Assembly: GCF_004104355.1 (NCBI RefSeq)
Contig: NZ_RJLM01000006.1
Span: 124,001-188,000 of the forward strand
Length of the DNA stretch: 64,000 nt
Reading direction: 5' to 3'
Source of the DNA: Photobacterium chitinilyticum
GTDB lineage: Bacteria; Pseudomonadota; Gammaproteobacteria; Enterobacterales; Vibrionaceae
Shown in pieces: positions 34,431-43,254 of this stretch. Numbering within the stretch: position 1 is the first letter of the stretch; each line of letters starts with the position of its first letter. The notes beneath the pieces are model-generated. The model saw only the letters and a program-made list of their open reading frames with translations. It was not told the origin of the DNA and ran no database searches. The translations under genes were made by a program, and so were the position numbers.

Positions 34431-35054
34431 TTAAGTCTGGGCGTCCGGGTGGGCACGAACAAAAGCCTCGAGGTGCAGGCAGTGCTGTTCTATGCGGAGC
34501 AGGGTTGGGTACGGACCGACATCGAAACCAAAACGGCGGGCGTTATAGATTTGCGGTAACAGGCAAATATCGGCCATTGTTGGTGTATCACCACAGCAAA
34601 AATGATGGGTATCGGAGCTCAATAGTGCTTCAAGCGTCTGAAATCCACGGCTTAGCCAATGGTGATACCAAATCATTTTTTCATTTTGGTTTACACCGAA
34701 CTCACTGTGGAGGTAGTTCAGTACCCGTAGGTTGTTCAATGGGTGAATATCGCAGGCGATAGAAAGTGAGATCTCCCTGCACTTGGCTTTTTCCCAACGT
34801 GAACTTGGAAAAATAGAAGGTTCAGGATAACAATCTTCCAGATATTCCATGATGGCAATTGACTGTCCTAGCATGCCCCTGTCCGTATCCAAACCTGGAA
34901 CCAGCGCACTGGGATTCAGCGTGGTGTAACTGGCACTGCATTGCTCATTATCCAGCAGTGAAACGGGGCATTGCTCGTAGTTTAGCCCTTTAAGGTTTAA
35001 CGCAATGCGTACCCGGTATGAGGCGGAGGAGCGGTAATAGTCGTAGAGCTTCAT
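34431..35054 (-). CDS. maiA: maleylacetoacetate isomerase
   Basis: This is a 207-residue zeta-class glutathione transferase. The N-terminal YDYYRSSASYRVRIALNLKG carries the catalytic SSxSYRVRIAL segment; LNPSALVPGL and QSIAIMEYLE bind glutathione. The C-terminal helix domain has CCGDTPTMADICLLPQIYNA. It isomerises maleylacetoacetate to fumarylacetoacetate for FahA, encoded 11 bases upstream. The ATG follows GTGGGGA. Confidence 0.93.
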   Translation of the reverse strand: MKLYDYYRSSASYRVRIALNLKGLNYEQCPVSLLDNEQCSASYTTLNPSALVPGLDTDRGMLGQSIAIMEYLEDCYPEPSIFPSSRWEKAKCREISLSIACDIHPLNNLRVLNYLHSEFGVNQNEKMIWYHHWLSRGFQTLEALLSSDTHHFCCGDTPTMADICLLPQIYNARRFGFDVGPYPTLLRIEQHCLHLEAFVRAHPDAQT

Positions 35055-35065
35055 GATTTCCCCAC

Positions 35066-36088
35066 TCAGGTTGGTTTGTGGTGGTTTAGGTCTTCATCAT
35101 GGTAGCGATGTTCATAACGTGCCACTTTTTGCTCTATTGCGCCGAATATGGATTGGCCGTTGTCGTCGAACATTTCAATTCTGACTGTGTCACCAAAGCG
35201 CATGAACGGAGTCTGGGCGACACCATTGTCAATGATTTCCAGCATCCGACGCTCAGCAAGGCAACATGAACCACTGGATTTGTCCTTGTTCGAGACTGTC
35301 CCTGAGCCAATAATTGCCCCGGCACTCAGTGGACGGCTTTTGGCAGCATGCTGCACCAGTTCGGCAAAGTTGAATGTCATGTCGGTGCCGGCATGAGGCT
35401 GACCAAACAAGGTGTTATTGTGATGAACTGTCAGGCGGTGGTGCACTTTGTAGTCATGCCAGCTTTTGCCTAGTTCATCGGGTGTTACTGCCACCGGAGA
35501 AAAAGCCGAAGTCGGCTTAGACTGGAAGAAACCAAAGCCCTTGGCCAGTTCCGCCGGGATCAGGTTGCGCAGCGAGATATCATTAACCAGCATCAGCAGC
35601 TTGATGTGACCATGTACCTCCTCGGTGCGGATACCCATATCGACGTCATTGGTGATAATGGCGATCTCGGCTTCGAAATCGATGCCCCAGTTCTCATCAG
35701 CCATTTCGATATCCTGGGTCGGGGCGAGAAAAGCATCGGACATCCCCTGGTAGATCAGCGGGTCGGTCCAGAAGCTCTCCGGCATGTCGGCACCGCGGGC
35801 TTTGCGCACTAGCTCGACATGATTGACATAGGCACTACCGTCGGCCCATTGGTACGCCCGGGGTAGGGGAGAAGAGCAGAGAGCTGGATTGAACGGGAAG
35901 ACATCACGGGCAACACCGTCATTGAGGTTACGGTATAGGTGCTGTAGATCTCCTTCAACCTGATCCCAGTTGTCGAGAGCAAATTGTAGGGTAGGAGCAA
36001 TGTCGTGTGCATGCACGGCTTGGGCTAAATTGCGAGAGACAACCACCAGTTGTCCGTCACGACCATGATTTAAAGAAGCTAGTTTCAC
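35066..36088 (-). CDS. fahA: fumarylacetoacetase
   Basis: This 340-residue hydrolase belongs to the FAH family. WGIDFEAEIAII holds metal-binding acidic residues, and NDISLRNLIPAEL, GFFQSKPTSAFSPVAVTP and SGTVSNKDKSSGSCCLAE belong to the active-site region. It cleaves fumarylacetoacetate to fumarate and acetoacetate. The start is GTG at 36088 behind AAGGAG. A 15-base palindrome lies between this gene and hmgA, so it may have its own promoter or operator. Confidence 0.93.
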   Translation of the reverse strand: MKLASLNHGRDGQLVVVSRNLAQAVHAHDIAPTLQFALDNWDQVEGDLQHLYRNLNDGVARDVFPFNPALCSSPLPRAYQWADGSAYVNHVELVRKARGADMPESFWTDPLIYQGMSDAFLAPTQDIEMADENWGIDFEAEIAIITNDVDMGIRTEEVHGHIKLLMLVNDISLRNLIPAELAKGFGFFQSKPTSAFSPVAVTPDELGKSWHDYKVHHRLTVHHNNTLFGQPHAGTDMTFNFAELVQHAAKSRPLSAGAIIGSGTVSNKDKSSGSCCLAERRMLEIIDNGVAQTPFMRFGDTVRIEMFDDNGQSIFGAIEQKVARYEHRYHDEDLNHHKPT

Positions 36089-36100
36089 TCTCGACTCCTT

Positions 36101-36115
36101 ATTTACAATGTAAAT
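36101..36115. promoter_or_regulatory. palindromic operator candidate between hmgA and fahA
   Basis: ATTTACAATGTAAAT is a near-perfect dyad (7-bp arms around a central A). It lies 12 bases upstream of the fahA start and directly before its ribosome binding site. It contains the TGTAAA half of the TyrR consensus but in the opposite arrangement. It may bind a regulator of homogentisate genes. Confidence 0.4.
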
Positions 36116-36157
36116 TTTTTCATCGAATTAATCGTAGCCATCATTACAGTGAACGGC

Positions 36158-37288
36158 CTACTTTCTACTTAACCATGAATAAACATAGTCTTTATTTTCA
36201 ACACCTTCAGGTAAATCCGCCATTTCCAGCGGCCAGCGGGTATCGATCATTACCGCGACTTCATCTGTTTCCTTCTTTGGGTTTTCCATACTGCTGGCCA
36301 GTGCCTTGGGGTGCGGGCCATGCGAAAATCCGCATGGATGATGGGTGATCATGCCGGCTTCAATATTATCCCGACTGAAGAAGTTACCTCTGTGGTAGAA
36401 CAGCACTTCGTCATAGTCATCGTTGTTGTGATAAAACGGCACTTTCAGGGCGTTGGGATCGCTTTCAATTGGCCGAGGCACGAACGTGCAGATCACGAAA
36501 CCATTTGCCACAAAGGTGGAATGTGCCGAAGGGGGGAGGTGGTAACGATGGCTCATTAATGGCCGGATATCACGCCAGTTAAGTTTGAAAACAGTCAGGT
36601 TACCCTTCCAGCCCTGTGCATCCAGCGGATTGAATGGATAGGTAATGGTATTGAGCTGATTGCGGGCTTTGAGCCGTACCTGCCATTGTTGATCTGCATT
36701 TTGCTGGGCTAAAAAAGCCTTATCAATTCGGGCATACTCCAATATGGCGGGATCATATATCGCATGCTGGCCAACCAAGCCGCGTTCTGCCATCTGGTAA
36801 CCGTTGTTCGTTGCCTCTATTAGCAGCATGGAAACCGGCTCTTCAATGTCGATTCGCCAGTTTGTTGCACGAGGGATTACAATATAGTCACCGTCACGAA
36901 ACGAGAGGTGGCCATAGTCACAGAATAGCTGACCACAGCCTTGATGAATGAACAGTACTTCATCACCGTCACCGTTGCGGACCAGATGATCCATACTCTG
37001 CTGGCTGTTCCACACTCGTATCTTCAGGTTGCTGTTGTGTAGCAGTAACGACGCATCCCAGGGAGTAACACCTTGCTGTTCTAGCTTAGTGGTATCTATA
37101 GCGCGGGGGCGAAGCGGGCCTTCCCATTGTGTCCATCCCGTTGGCGGGTTGGCATGATACATGTGGCTGGCCGGGCCAAAGAAACCTTCCTTGCCACATT
37201 CACGTTCAAATGTCCCTTCAGGTAAATCACAGTGAGCTTGACGGGAGGCCTTTCCTTCAATGATAGGAAACTGAAACCAGTGCCGCAT
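36158..37288 (-). CDS. hmgA: homogentisate 1,2-dioxygenase
   Basis: This is a 376-residue cupin dioxygenase. The segments MRHWFQFPIIEGKASRQAH, GFFGPASHMYHANPPTGW, FIHQGCGQL and FYHRGNFFSRDNIEAGMITHHPCGFSHGPHP contain the His/Glu residues that bind iron in this family. It opens the ring of homogentisate to maleylacetoacetate. It is first in the minus-strand operon hmgA-fahA-maiA-aacS, with AAGGA before the ATG, and divergent from phhA. Its length is that of the shorter bacterial type. Confidence 0.92.
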   Translation of the reverse strand: MRHWFQFPIIEGKASRQAHCDLPEGTFERECGKEGFFGPASHMYHANPPTGWTQWEGPLRPRAIDTTKLEQQGVTPWDASLLLHNSNLKIRVWNSQQSMDHLVRNGDGDEVLFIHQGCGQLFCDYGHLSFRDGDYIVIPRATNWRIDIEEPVSMLLIEATNNGYQMAERGLVGQHAIYDPAILEYARIDKAFLAQQNADQQWQVRLKARNQLNTITYPFNPLDAQGWKGNLTVFKLNWRDIRPLMSHRYHLPPSAHSTFVANGFVICTFVPRPIESDPNALKVPFYHNNDDYDEVLFYHRGNFFSRDNIEAGMITHHPCGFSHGPHPKALASSMENPKKETDEVAVMIDTRWPLEMADLPEGVENKDYVYSWLSRK

Positions 37289-37656
37289 TGCATTATCCTT
37301 AGGTTAATATTTGGTTAACTCAATATAATAACTCTGGCTGAGCTCGAACAAACAAGCAACTCTGTTTGGATTATTTTATTCGCTTCAGTGTGCGGATTGT
37401 TTTACATAACTATCTATTTAATAACGCTATATTTCTTATGTATAAGAACGCTTCCAAGGACGGGGGCTGGACCGTGGCTTAAATCCAGATGTAAAATATT
37501 TGTTACGCCGTTGCGTTTTTGTGTTTCCCCCGAGGTGGTTTCATAGTGGCCAGTTAAACACCTAACCTTAATGAAGATAGAGGGATTTCAGAATTGGATA
37601 TGGGAGTAATTGAAGATTGCCAGGGTGAGGCGAACAGACAATAAGTGGGTTATTTT
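37289..37656. promoter_or_regulatory. divergent hmgA/phhA control region
   Basis: This 368-base region must hold promoters for both operons. GTTAA-TATTTG-GTTAAC lies near the hmgA start (37302-37319). TGTAAAATATTTGTTACG at 37490-37507 resembles a TyrR box (TGTAAA-N6-TTTACA) with the left half exact and the right half four of six. TyrR control is usual for phhAB in related bacteria. No ORF is seen. Confidence 0.45.
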
Positions 37657-38469
37657 ATGGGTGTTGCGAATAAATATGTATCAAAGAAGCCAGATAAAAA
37701 CGGCTTTATTGACTGGAGTAAAGAAGAAGACCAAATTTGGCATGACTTGGTGATACGACAGCTCAATAGTATTGATGGTCGGGCCTGCGATGAATATATC
37801 GAAGGGTTGGATTTACTTAATTTGCCCCTGGATCGCGTGCCGCAGATCGAAGAAATTAATAGGGTACTGCGGGAAACAACGGGTTGGGAGTGTGTCGAAG
37901 TACCTGCATTGATCAACTTCGATCGCTTCTTTAGCCTGCTTTCCAACAAGCAGTTTCCTGTTGCTACCTTTTTACGATGCCGCGAAGAATTTGATTACTT
38001 GCAGGAACCAGACTTTTTCCATGAGATTTTTGGTCATTGCGCGATGCTAACCAATCCGGCTTTTGCAGAGTTCACCCATACTTACGGACGACTGGGGTAT
38101 GAAGCCAGCAATGAAGATCGCGTGTATCTGGCCCGCTTGTATTGGTTTACGGTTGAGTTTGGCCTTTTACGGCGGGATAACCATTTGAGAATTTATGGGG
38201 GGGGTATTCTGTCATCGCCTGGTGAAACAGAGTATGCAGTCAGCGGCGATAAACCCATTTATCGTCCGTTTGAACCGGTAGATATAATGCGCACGCCTTA
38301 CCGCATCGATATTATGCAGCCAATATATTTTGTGCTAGATAATATTGACCAGCTTTACGAACTGGCTCAGAAAGACATCATGAGTATGGTGCTAGAGGCC
38401 AAATCATTGGGCTTGCATGAGCCTATGTTTTCACCAAAGAATAAGGAGATTGTGGGAGACTATGTCTGA
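37657..38469 (+). CDS. phhA: phenylalanine 4-monooxygenase
   Basis: This is a 270-residue pterin-dependent hydroxylase of the bacterial monomeric type. Iron ligands are the two His in [13 protein letters not shown] and the Glu in [18 protein letters not shown] and the [14 protein letters not shown] tail are also typical. It hydroxylates phenylalanine to tyrosine using tetrahydrobiopterin-type cofactor. The ATG at 37657 is preferred to the in-frame GTG at 37645. It overlaps phhB by eight bases, coupling it to cofactor recycling. Confidence 0.95.
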   Translation: MGVANKYVSKKPDKNGFIDWSKEEDQIWHDLVIRQLNSIDGRACDEYIEGLDLLNLPLDRVPQIEEINRVLRETTGWECVEVPALINFDRFFSLLSNKQFPVATFLRCREEFDYLQEPDFFHEIFGHCAMLTNPAFAEFTHTYGRLGYEASNEDRVYLARLYWFTVEFGLLRRDNHLRIYGGGILSSPGETEYAVSGDKPIYRPFEPVDIMRTPYRIDIMQPIYFVLDNIDQLYELAQKDIMSMVLEAKSLGLHEPMFSPKNKEIVGDYV

Positions 38470-38812
38470 ATTATATCAATTGAAGTGTGAAGCTTGCCAG
38501 CCCGGGGCGCCGATGGTTACGGAACGTGAAATGATTGAGCTGTCCCAGAATATCCCTGGATGGGATGTATTTGACAGGGAGGGAATAAAGCAGCTTGAAC
38601 GGGCCTATAGTTTTAAGAACTTTAAGCATGCATGGGCATTTGCTGACAAAGTGGCAGAGCTTGCCGAAGAAGAATTCCACCATCCGGCAATTACCTTGGA
38701 GTGGGGGAAAGTGACTGTTTGCTGGTGGAGTCACTCAGTAAAAGGTTTACATAAAAATGATTTCATCTGTGCAGCCAAAACTGATTTTATCTTTCAATCG
38801 CTGGGTATGTAG
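38462..38812 (+). CDS. phhB: pterin-4a-carbinolamine dehydratase
   Basis: This 116-residue PCD/DCoH-family protein has [23 protein letters not shown], the EFHHP catalytic segment and the central beta strand. It dehydrates the carbinolamine formed by PhhA to regenerate the pterin cofactor. The start codon lies inside the end of phhA (ATGTCTGA). The cotranscribed pair is the entry to tyrosine catabolism. Confidence 0.93.
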   Translation: MSELYQLKCEACQPGAPMVTEREMIELSQNIPGWDVFDREGIKQLERAYSFKNFKHAWAFADKVAELAEEEFHHPAITLEWGKVTVCWWSHSVKGLHKNDFICAAKTDFIFQSLGM

Positions 38813-39132
38813 GTGTAAGACGGCATTTACCAAGGATAGCTCCATATAACCATATATTTTATATGGTCATAAAATGTTTAACTATACTAAGGGATAGTAG
38901 TGTTATTGCTTTATCGAATGACTTGATCCATCCATAAGTAGACTTGCTCATATGAGCATCTTAGTAACTAGACGTTCACTTTATCTTGCTTTACTTAACC
39001 TCCTTCCGGGAGGTTTTTTATTTTCCGCGGTCAAGATAGCTATATATCAAGGCTTTATCTCAATTTTGTACGAGCTTTTTTCTGAGGCTTTCTATACTTA
39101 AACCAAACTGAGTTCCGAGATAAAGGCAGACA
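38813..39132 (+). other. intergenic region with palindromes, possible small RNA
   Basis: This 320-base gap holds ACCATATA-TTT-TATATGGT (38849-38867), a TATACT that could be a -10 at 38883, the perfect 14-base palindrome TGCTCATATGAGCA (38945-38958) and the terminator at 38997. The terminator is about 190 bases past phhB, an odd distance for that gene. A transcript of ~125 bases from about 38895 to 39019 is conceivable. Downstream of the terminator lies the pqiA promoter region. Confidence 0.35.
38997..39019 (+). terminator. Rho-independent terminator
   Basis: The sequence AACCTCC-TTCCG-GGAGGTT is a 7-bp stem followed by TTTT. It ends phhAB transcription or a separate short transcript. Confidence 0.85.
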
Positions 39133-40449
39133 ATGAGTGAGCAACTGATACCAAAAGTGCTGGTAGGTTGTGAAGAATGCGGCTTGGTGACGGAGCTGCC
39201 TGTGCTAACTGGCGGGCAGAAAGCATCTTGTCCCCGGTGCGGGCATACATTGGCAAAGCATATTAGCCAGCCTCTCCAGCGGCCGCTGTCTTATGGTGCC
39301 GCCTGTTTAATCATGCTAGTGCTCAGTATTAGTTTTCCGTTTATGTCCTTCAGTGTGCAGGGGATAAGTCAGGAAATAACGCTGCTTCATGCTGCCGAAA
39401 TGCTCAGTAGCTTTAAAAATAGCTTGTTAGCGGCACTGCTATTGTTGACCGTCGTGATTTTGCCAGCAATTTATATATCAATCGTACTGTATCTCTATTG
39501 GACGGCGAGGCAACTGTCTTTATCAGGGCAACAAGCAGTCAGCCAGTTTAAGAAGCGTCTTTGTCGCGGAATGTTTGCGATTGAACCTTGGTTGATGGTG
39601 GATGTGTTTCTGATTGGGGTATTAGTAAGCCTTATAAAGATTGCATCTCTGGCTGATGTCGGGCTGGGAATGTCATTTTGGGCGTTCTGTCTGTACACCA
39701 TGCTGGTTGTTAAATGTGTTTCTATGGTGGATAGAACATGGTTATGGTTACAATTTGTACCTATGCTTTCTTTGCCGGGAATTAAACCGGGCGATAATCA
39801 TCATTCAGCCAATCATGTGAGTTGCCATACCTGCGCGCAGCTCAACCCAATACCGACAGATTCTCGTACTCGTTGTCTTCGTTGTCATGGCACTTTGCAT
39901 CCCTACCATCCGCAGCAGAGCCTGCAGCGATCTTGGGCGTTATTAATTGCGGCATTGGTCTTTTTTGTTCCGGCCAACCTGTACCCGATGATGTTTACCG
40001 TAAGTCTGGGTAATTCAGAAGGTTCTACGATTCTGGAAGGGGTCGTTTTACTGTGGCAGTTGGGGTCTTATCCTATTGCTGCCGTTATTTTTCTGGCCAG
40101 TATTGTGATCCCGTTAGCCAAGATTTTTGCACTGTTTTGGTTGTATATAAACGCACAGCGTGTCGGGGCGATGGATGAACGCCAGGCTATTCAGCGATTG
40201 CGGTTATATAGAATGACAGAACTGATTGGCCGCTGGTCAATGATCGATATTTTTGTTGTGGCAATATTGGTGGCATTGGTACAGCTACAAAATTTAATGG
40301 CAATTTTTCCGGGACCTGCAGCGCTGTCGTTTGCCTGCGTTGTTATTTTGACCATGTTGTCGGCGATGATGTTTGATCCAAGAATTTTTTGGACAGAGTC
40401 AGAGCCGAGTGACTCTTCGATGATAGAGAGCATACAACATGAGAAATAG
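39133..40449 (+). CDS. pqiA: PqiA-type inner membrane protein
   Basis: This 438-residue membrane protein is made of two PqiA units. Each starts with a zinc-ribbon-like Cys pair set (CEECGLV...CPRCGH near 13-38, and CHTCAQLNP...RCLRCHGTLHP near 230-255) followed by four helices with the SFPFMSFSVQGISQEITLL and NLYPMMFTVSLGNSEGSTIL motifs. PqiA works with the MCE protein PqiB and lipoprotein PqiC in lipid movement between inner and outer membrane. First gene of pqiABC; AAAGG before the ATG. Confidence 0.93.
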   Translation: MSEQLIPKVLVGCEECGLVTELPVLTGGQKASCPRCGHTLAKHISQPLQRPLSYGAACLIMLVLSISFPFMSFSVQGISQEITLLHAAEMLSSFKNSLLAALLLLTVVILPAIYISIVLYLYWTARQLSLSGQQAVSQFKKRLCRGMFAIEPWLMVDVFLIGVLVSLIKIASLADVGLGMSFWAFCLYTMLVVKCVSMVDRTWLWLQFVPMLSLPGIKPGDNHHSANHVSCHTCAQLNPIPTDSRTRCLRCHGTLHPYHPQQSLQRSWALLIAALVFFVPANLYPMMFTVSLGNSEGSTILEGVVLLWQLGSYPIAAVIFLASIVIPLAKIFALFWLYINAQRVGAMDERQAIQRLRLYRMTELIGRWSMIDIFVVAILVALVQLQNLMAIFPGPAALSFACVVILTMLSAMMFDPRIFWTESEPSDSSMIESIQHEK

Positions 40450-40483
40450 TGAGTGGTAATTAATAACAAAGAGAAGCCAAATT

Positions 40484-42130
40484 ATGGGTGATAGCAAGCA
40501 GGAAAAAGCAGAAGTGCAAGATCTCAAACAGATCTCATCTATCTGGCTTGTTCCGGTAATAGCTTTGGCAATAGGGATCTGGATGCTGGTTCAGTACATT
40601 GGAAGTAAGGGGCCAGAAGTGACTTTAATGTTGAGTACCGCGGAGGGGATCGAAGTGGGAAAAACAGAAATTAAAGCGCTTAATGTGAGAGTGGGAGTTA
40701 TCACGGATGTTCACTTAAATGATGATTACAGCGCAATCATCGCAACAGCGCAGATAGAGAAAGATGCCGCTAGAATGCTGAAAGAGGATACCTTGTTTTG
40801 GGTGGTTAAGCCGAGGATTGGCAAAGAAGGGGTCTCTGGCCTCGAGACGTTACTTTCTGGCGCGTATGTTCAGCTTCAGCCGGGAGTTAAAGACGAGGAA
40901 AAACTAGAGTTTACCGTCCTGGAAGTACCACCGGTCGCGCCTCCTGATGCGAAAGGGATCCGATTGGTTTTATATCATAATGAGGCAGGAAAATTGGGTG
41001 TAGGTGATCCGGTGCTGTATGAAGGCTTTACGGTTGGACGGGTAGAGAAAATGACCTTTGATCCCGAAGCTAAGAAAGCCAATTATCAGCTGTTCATTTT
41101 TGAGCCCTACGACAGCCTTATCCGAAAACGTACTCGGTTCTGGCTAACATCCGGTGTCGATTTGCAGATGTCTGCAGAAGGCTTCAACCTGAAGATTGGT
41201 TCGATTGAGTCTCTGATCACCGGAGGGGTCAGTTTCAGGGTGCCAAAAGGTAATGAGCCTGGCGAGCTGATAACTAAAGATATGAGTCGGTTCAGGTTGT
41301 ATAACAATCTCAAGCGGGTCAAAGAGCGTTTCTTTGACGAGTATCTGGAATACGTGATGTTGTTTGACGAGTCGGTTCGAGGGTTAAATACCGGAGCCCC
41401 GGTGGAATACCGTGGCATACGAATTGGTACGGTGAGAAAAGTACCGCTGGAGCTTCCAAGGGCCGCAAGTGGCTTCTCGAGTAAGCAGATCCCTGTGCTG
41501 GTGCGTATTGAGCTGGGGAGAATTTATGATCATGTTGATTTTGATACCTTGCCACAGCTCAAGACAAATCTGGAACAGGAGTTTAAAGCTGGGCTTCGGG
41601 CTTCACTAAAGACAGGTAGCCTGCTAACGGGAGCACTGTTGGTCGATACCGAAGTTTATCCAGAGGAAGAACCTCCGGTGCAATCGCGTTATAGTGGCTA
41701 TGATGTTTTCCCTACCAAAGCGGGTGGTTTTGCTGAAATTCAGAAACAAATCAGTGCCATATTAAGTAAAATAAATAACCTGCCGGTTGAAGATACGTTG
41801 GTGAGCTTAAATAAAAGCCTCAATGCGTCGCAAAAAACCTTACTGGCTACCGAGAAAATGGCTAATGAATTGGCCGTGATTCTGGCGAAGAAAGACACCC
41901 AGGCAATACCTGGAGAGGTTCGTGACAGCTTGCAGCAGATCCAAAATACGCTAAATGGCTTTGGGCCGGATGCTGAGCCGTACCGGAACTTGGAACAGGC
42001 TTTATCACGCTTTGAGCGAGTGATGACAGAACTTCAGCCGGTACTCCGTCAGATGAATGACAAGCCTAATTCGCTGATATTTTCGGGAGAGAAGGCAAAA
42101 GATCCAATTCCTGTCGGGGGGATTAAATAA
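40484..42130 (+). CDS. pqiB: PqiB-type MCE protein
   Basis: This 548-residue protein has one N-terminal membrane helix (about 22-40) and three MCE/MlaD domains. They start near GPEVTLMLSTAEGIEVGKTEIKAL, KGIRLVLYHNEAGKLGVGDPVLY and VMLFDESVRGLNTGAPVEYRGIRIG. The C-terminal ~120 residues are helical (NKSLNASQKTLLATEKMANEL). PqiB builds a periplasmic tunnel for lipids. The start lies 34 bases after pqiA; its stop overlaps pqiC. Confidence 0.93.
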   Translation: MGDSKQEKAEVQDLKQISSIWLVPVIALAIGIWMLVQYIGSKGPEVTLMLSTAEGIEVGKTEIKALNVRVGVITDVHLNDDYSAIIATAQIEKDAARMLKEDTLFWVVKPRIGKEGVSGLETLLSGAYVQLQPGVKDEEKLEFTVLEVPPVAPPDAKGIRLVLYHNEAGKLGVGDPVLYEGFTVGRVEKMTFDPEAKKANYQLFIFEPYDSLIRKRTRFWLTSGVDLQMSAEGFNLKIGSIESLITGGVSFRVPKGNEPGELITKDMSRFRLYNNLKRVKERFFDEYLEYVMLFDESVRGLNTGAPVEYRGIRIGTVRKVPLELPRAASGFSSKQIPVLVRIELGRIYDHVDFDTLPQLKTNLEQEFKAGLRASLKTGSLLTGALLVDTEVYPEEEPPVQSRYSGYDVFPTKAGGFAEIQKQISAILSKINNLPVEDTLVSLNKSLNASQKTLLATEKMANELAVILAKKDTQAIPGEVRDSLQQIQNTLNGFGPDAEPYRNLEQALSRFERVMTELQPVLRQMNDKPNSLIFSGEKAKDPIPVGGIK

Positions 42131-42714
42131 TGAAAAAATGGCGAATTGTATTGGGTGGTATCGTCGGAATTCTTGCAGGATGTAGTAGCCAGCCAGAGCA
42201 GGTCAGCAATATTTACCTGTTACCTTCTGGCGGACAGATGACAGTACCGGCGATATCAACGAACCAGCCCTTGCTGGTGGTTCGCCCGGTCGAGATGGCC
42301 AATCATTTATCAGGCAATGGGTTGGTTTACCAGCTGAGTGAAACGGAAGTGGTGCAGGCCCAGCAAAACTTGTGGGCCGAAAGTATCAGTGAGCAGCTTA
42401 CACGCCGGATTAACCATGATCTTCGCCAGAAACAAACCAAGTATTGGCCGACTGAATTGACGCCTGCGTTGGCAACGTCGGGAGTGCCTCGCCTGCAAGT
42501 TAAAGTGAGCCAGTTTAATGGGCACTATTCTGGGGTCGCCAAAGTGAGCGGTGAGTGGTTGTTGTTAGACGGTAACGGAGCACTTCAAGGCGTCTATCCT
42601 TTCTCCTATCAGGTACCGTTGGAACAAGATGGCTATGATGCTCAGGTCAAGGCACTGTCGGAAGCGATTAACCGGTTAACGTCTCAGATGGCTCAGCGTT
42701 TGTCGGTGGGGTAG
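42130..42714 (+). CDS. pqiC: PqiC outer-membrane lipoprotein
   Basis: This 194-residue lipoprotein has lipobox ILAGC (Cys near 17), then an ABC-type lipoprotein fold of the DUF330/PqiC family (IYLLPSG start, the VVRPVEMANHLSGNGLVYQ segment, late QVKALSEAINRLTSQMA helix). It anchors the PqiB tunnel at the outer membrane. Its ATG overlaps the PqiB stop (TAATGA). Confidence 0.92.
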   Translation: MKKWRIVLGGIVGILAGCSSQPEQVSNIYLLPSGGQMTVPAISTNQPLLVVRPVEMANHLSGNGLVYQLSETEVVQAQQNLWAESISEQLTRRINHDLRQKQTKYWPTELTPALATSGVPRLQVKVSQFNGHYSGVAKVSGEWLLLDGNGALQGVYPFSYQVPLEQDGYDAQVKALSEAINRLTSQMAQRLSVG

Positions 42715-42767
42715 CTAGCGTTAAATCGCTTTCAGTGCATTTACGCAGGACGTATAGAGCAAGTTAT

Positions 42768-42806
42768 CTCGCCATCGTGCCAAACTAAGCTTGACCTGAT
42801 GGCGAG
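42768..42806. terminator. inverted repeat, probable terminator
   Basis: The 9-bp arms CTCGCCATC / GATGGCGAG are separated by 21 bases, between pqiC and the convergent small gene. The T-run is poor on both sides, so the call is moderate. Confidence 0.5.
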
Positions 42807-42814
42807 TTAGGCCG

Positions 42815-43030
42815 TTATTTATGCTGGAAGCGGTAGTAACCATTTATCCAGCATTCAGGAAGCTCCTCCCCTGAGGGGAAAGCGAGTGCTTGCTTATCGA
42901 TTGCAACAGGATCGGCAAGATCTTCCCCTGATTGGAACTGAACTGTGACATTCTGAGAGAAAGGATTGATCAGTGATGACATATCAACCACATCGACCAA
43001 ATCTCCAGTCCGCGCCTCTTTCAAAAACAT
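42815..43030 (-). CDS. hypothetical 71-residue protein
   Basis: This is a small soluble acidic protein from an ATG with GGAGGC upstream. It begins MFLKEARTGDLVDVVDMSSLINPF and ends ELPECWINGYYRFQHK. I have the impression of a conserved Vibrionaceae small protein but cannot name a family. It is convergent with pqiC and divergent from the sugar kinase. Confidence 0.65.
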   Translation of the reverse strand: MFLKEARTGDLVDVVDMSSLINPFSQNVTVQFQSGEDLADPVAIDKQALAFPSGEELPECWINGYYRFQHK

Positions 43031-43254
43031 ACCGAGAGCCTCCGCCGTTACGTAATGATTTATCGCTTAACGGTTTAAGTATGGTCGATTTTGCCGTAAT
43101 TGGAGGTCGAAGGCCAATACATCAACAGATACGCTTCACTTGCCATTGATCACATATTTTGTAGTAAGGCTAACACAATGATTTTTAATCAGGGTTTACT
43201 ATGACACTTATGATAACTAAATTTAATCGCTTGATATAAGTCAGTGGAGTTGAA

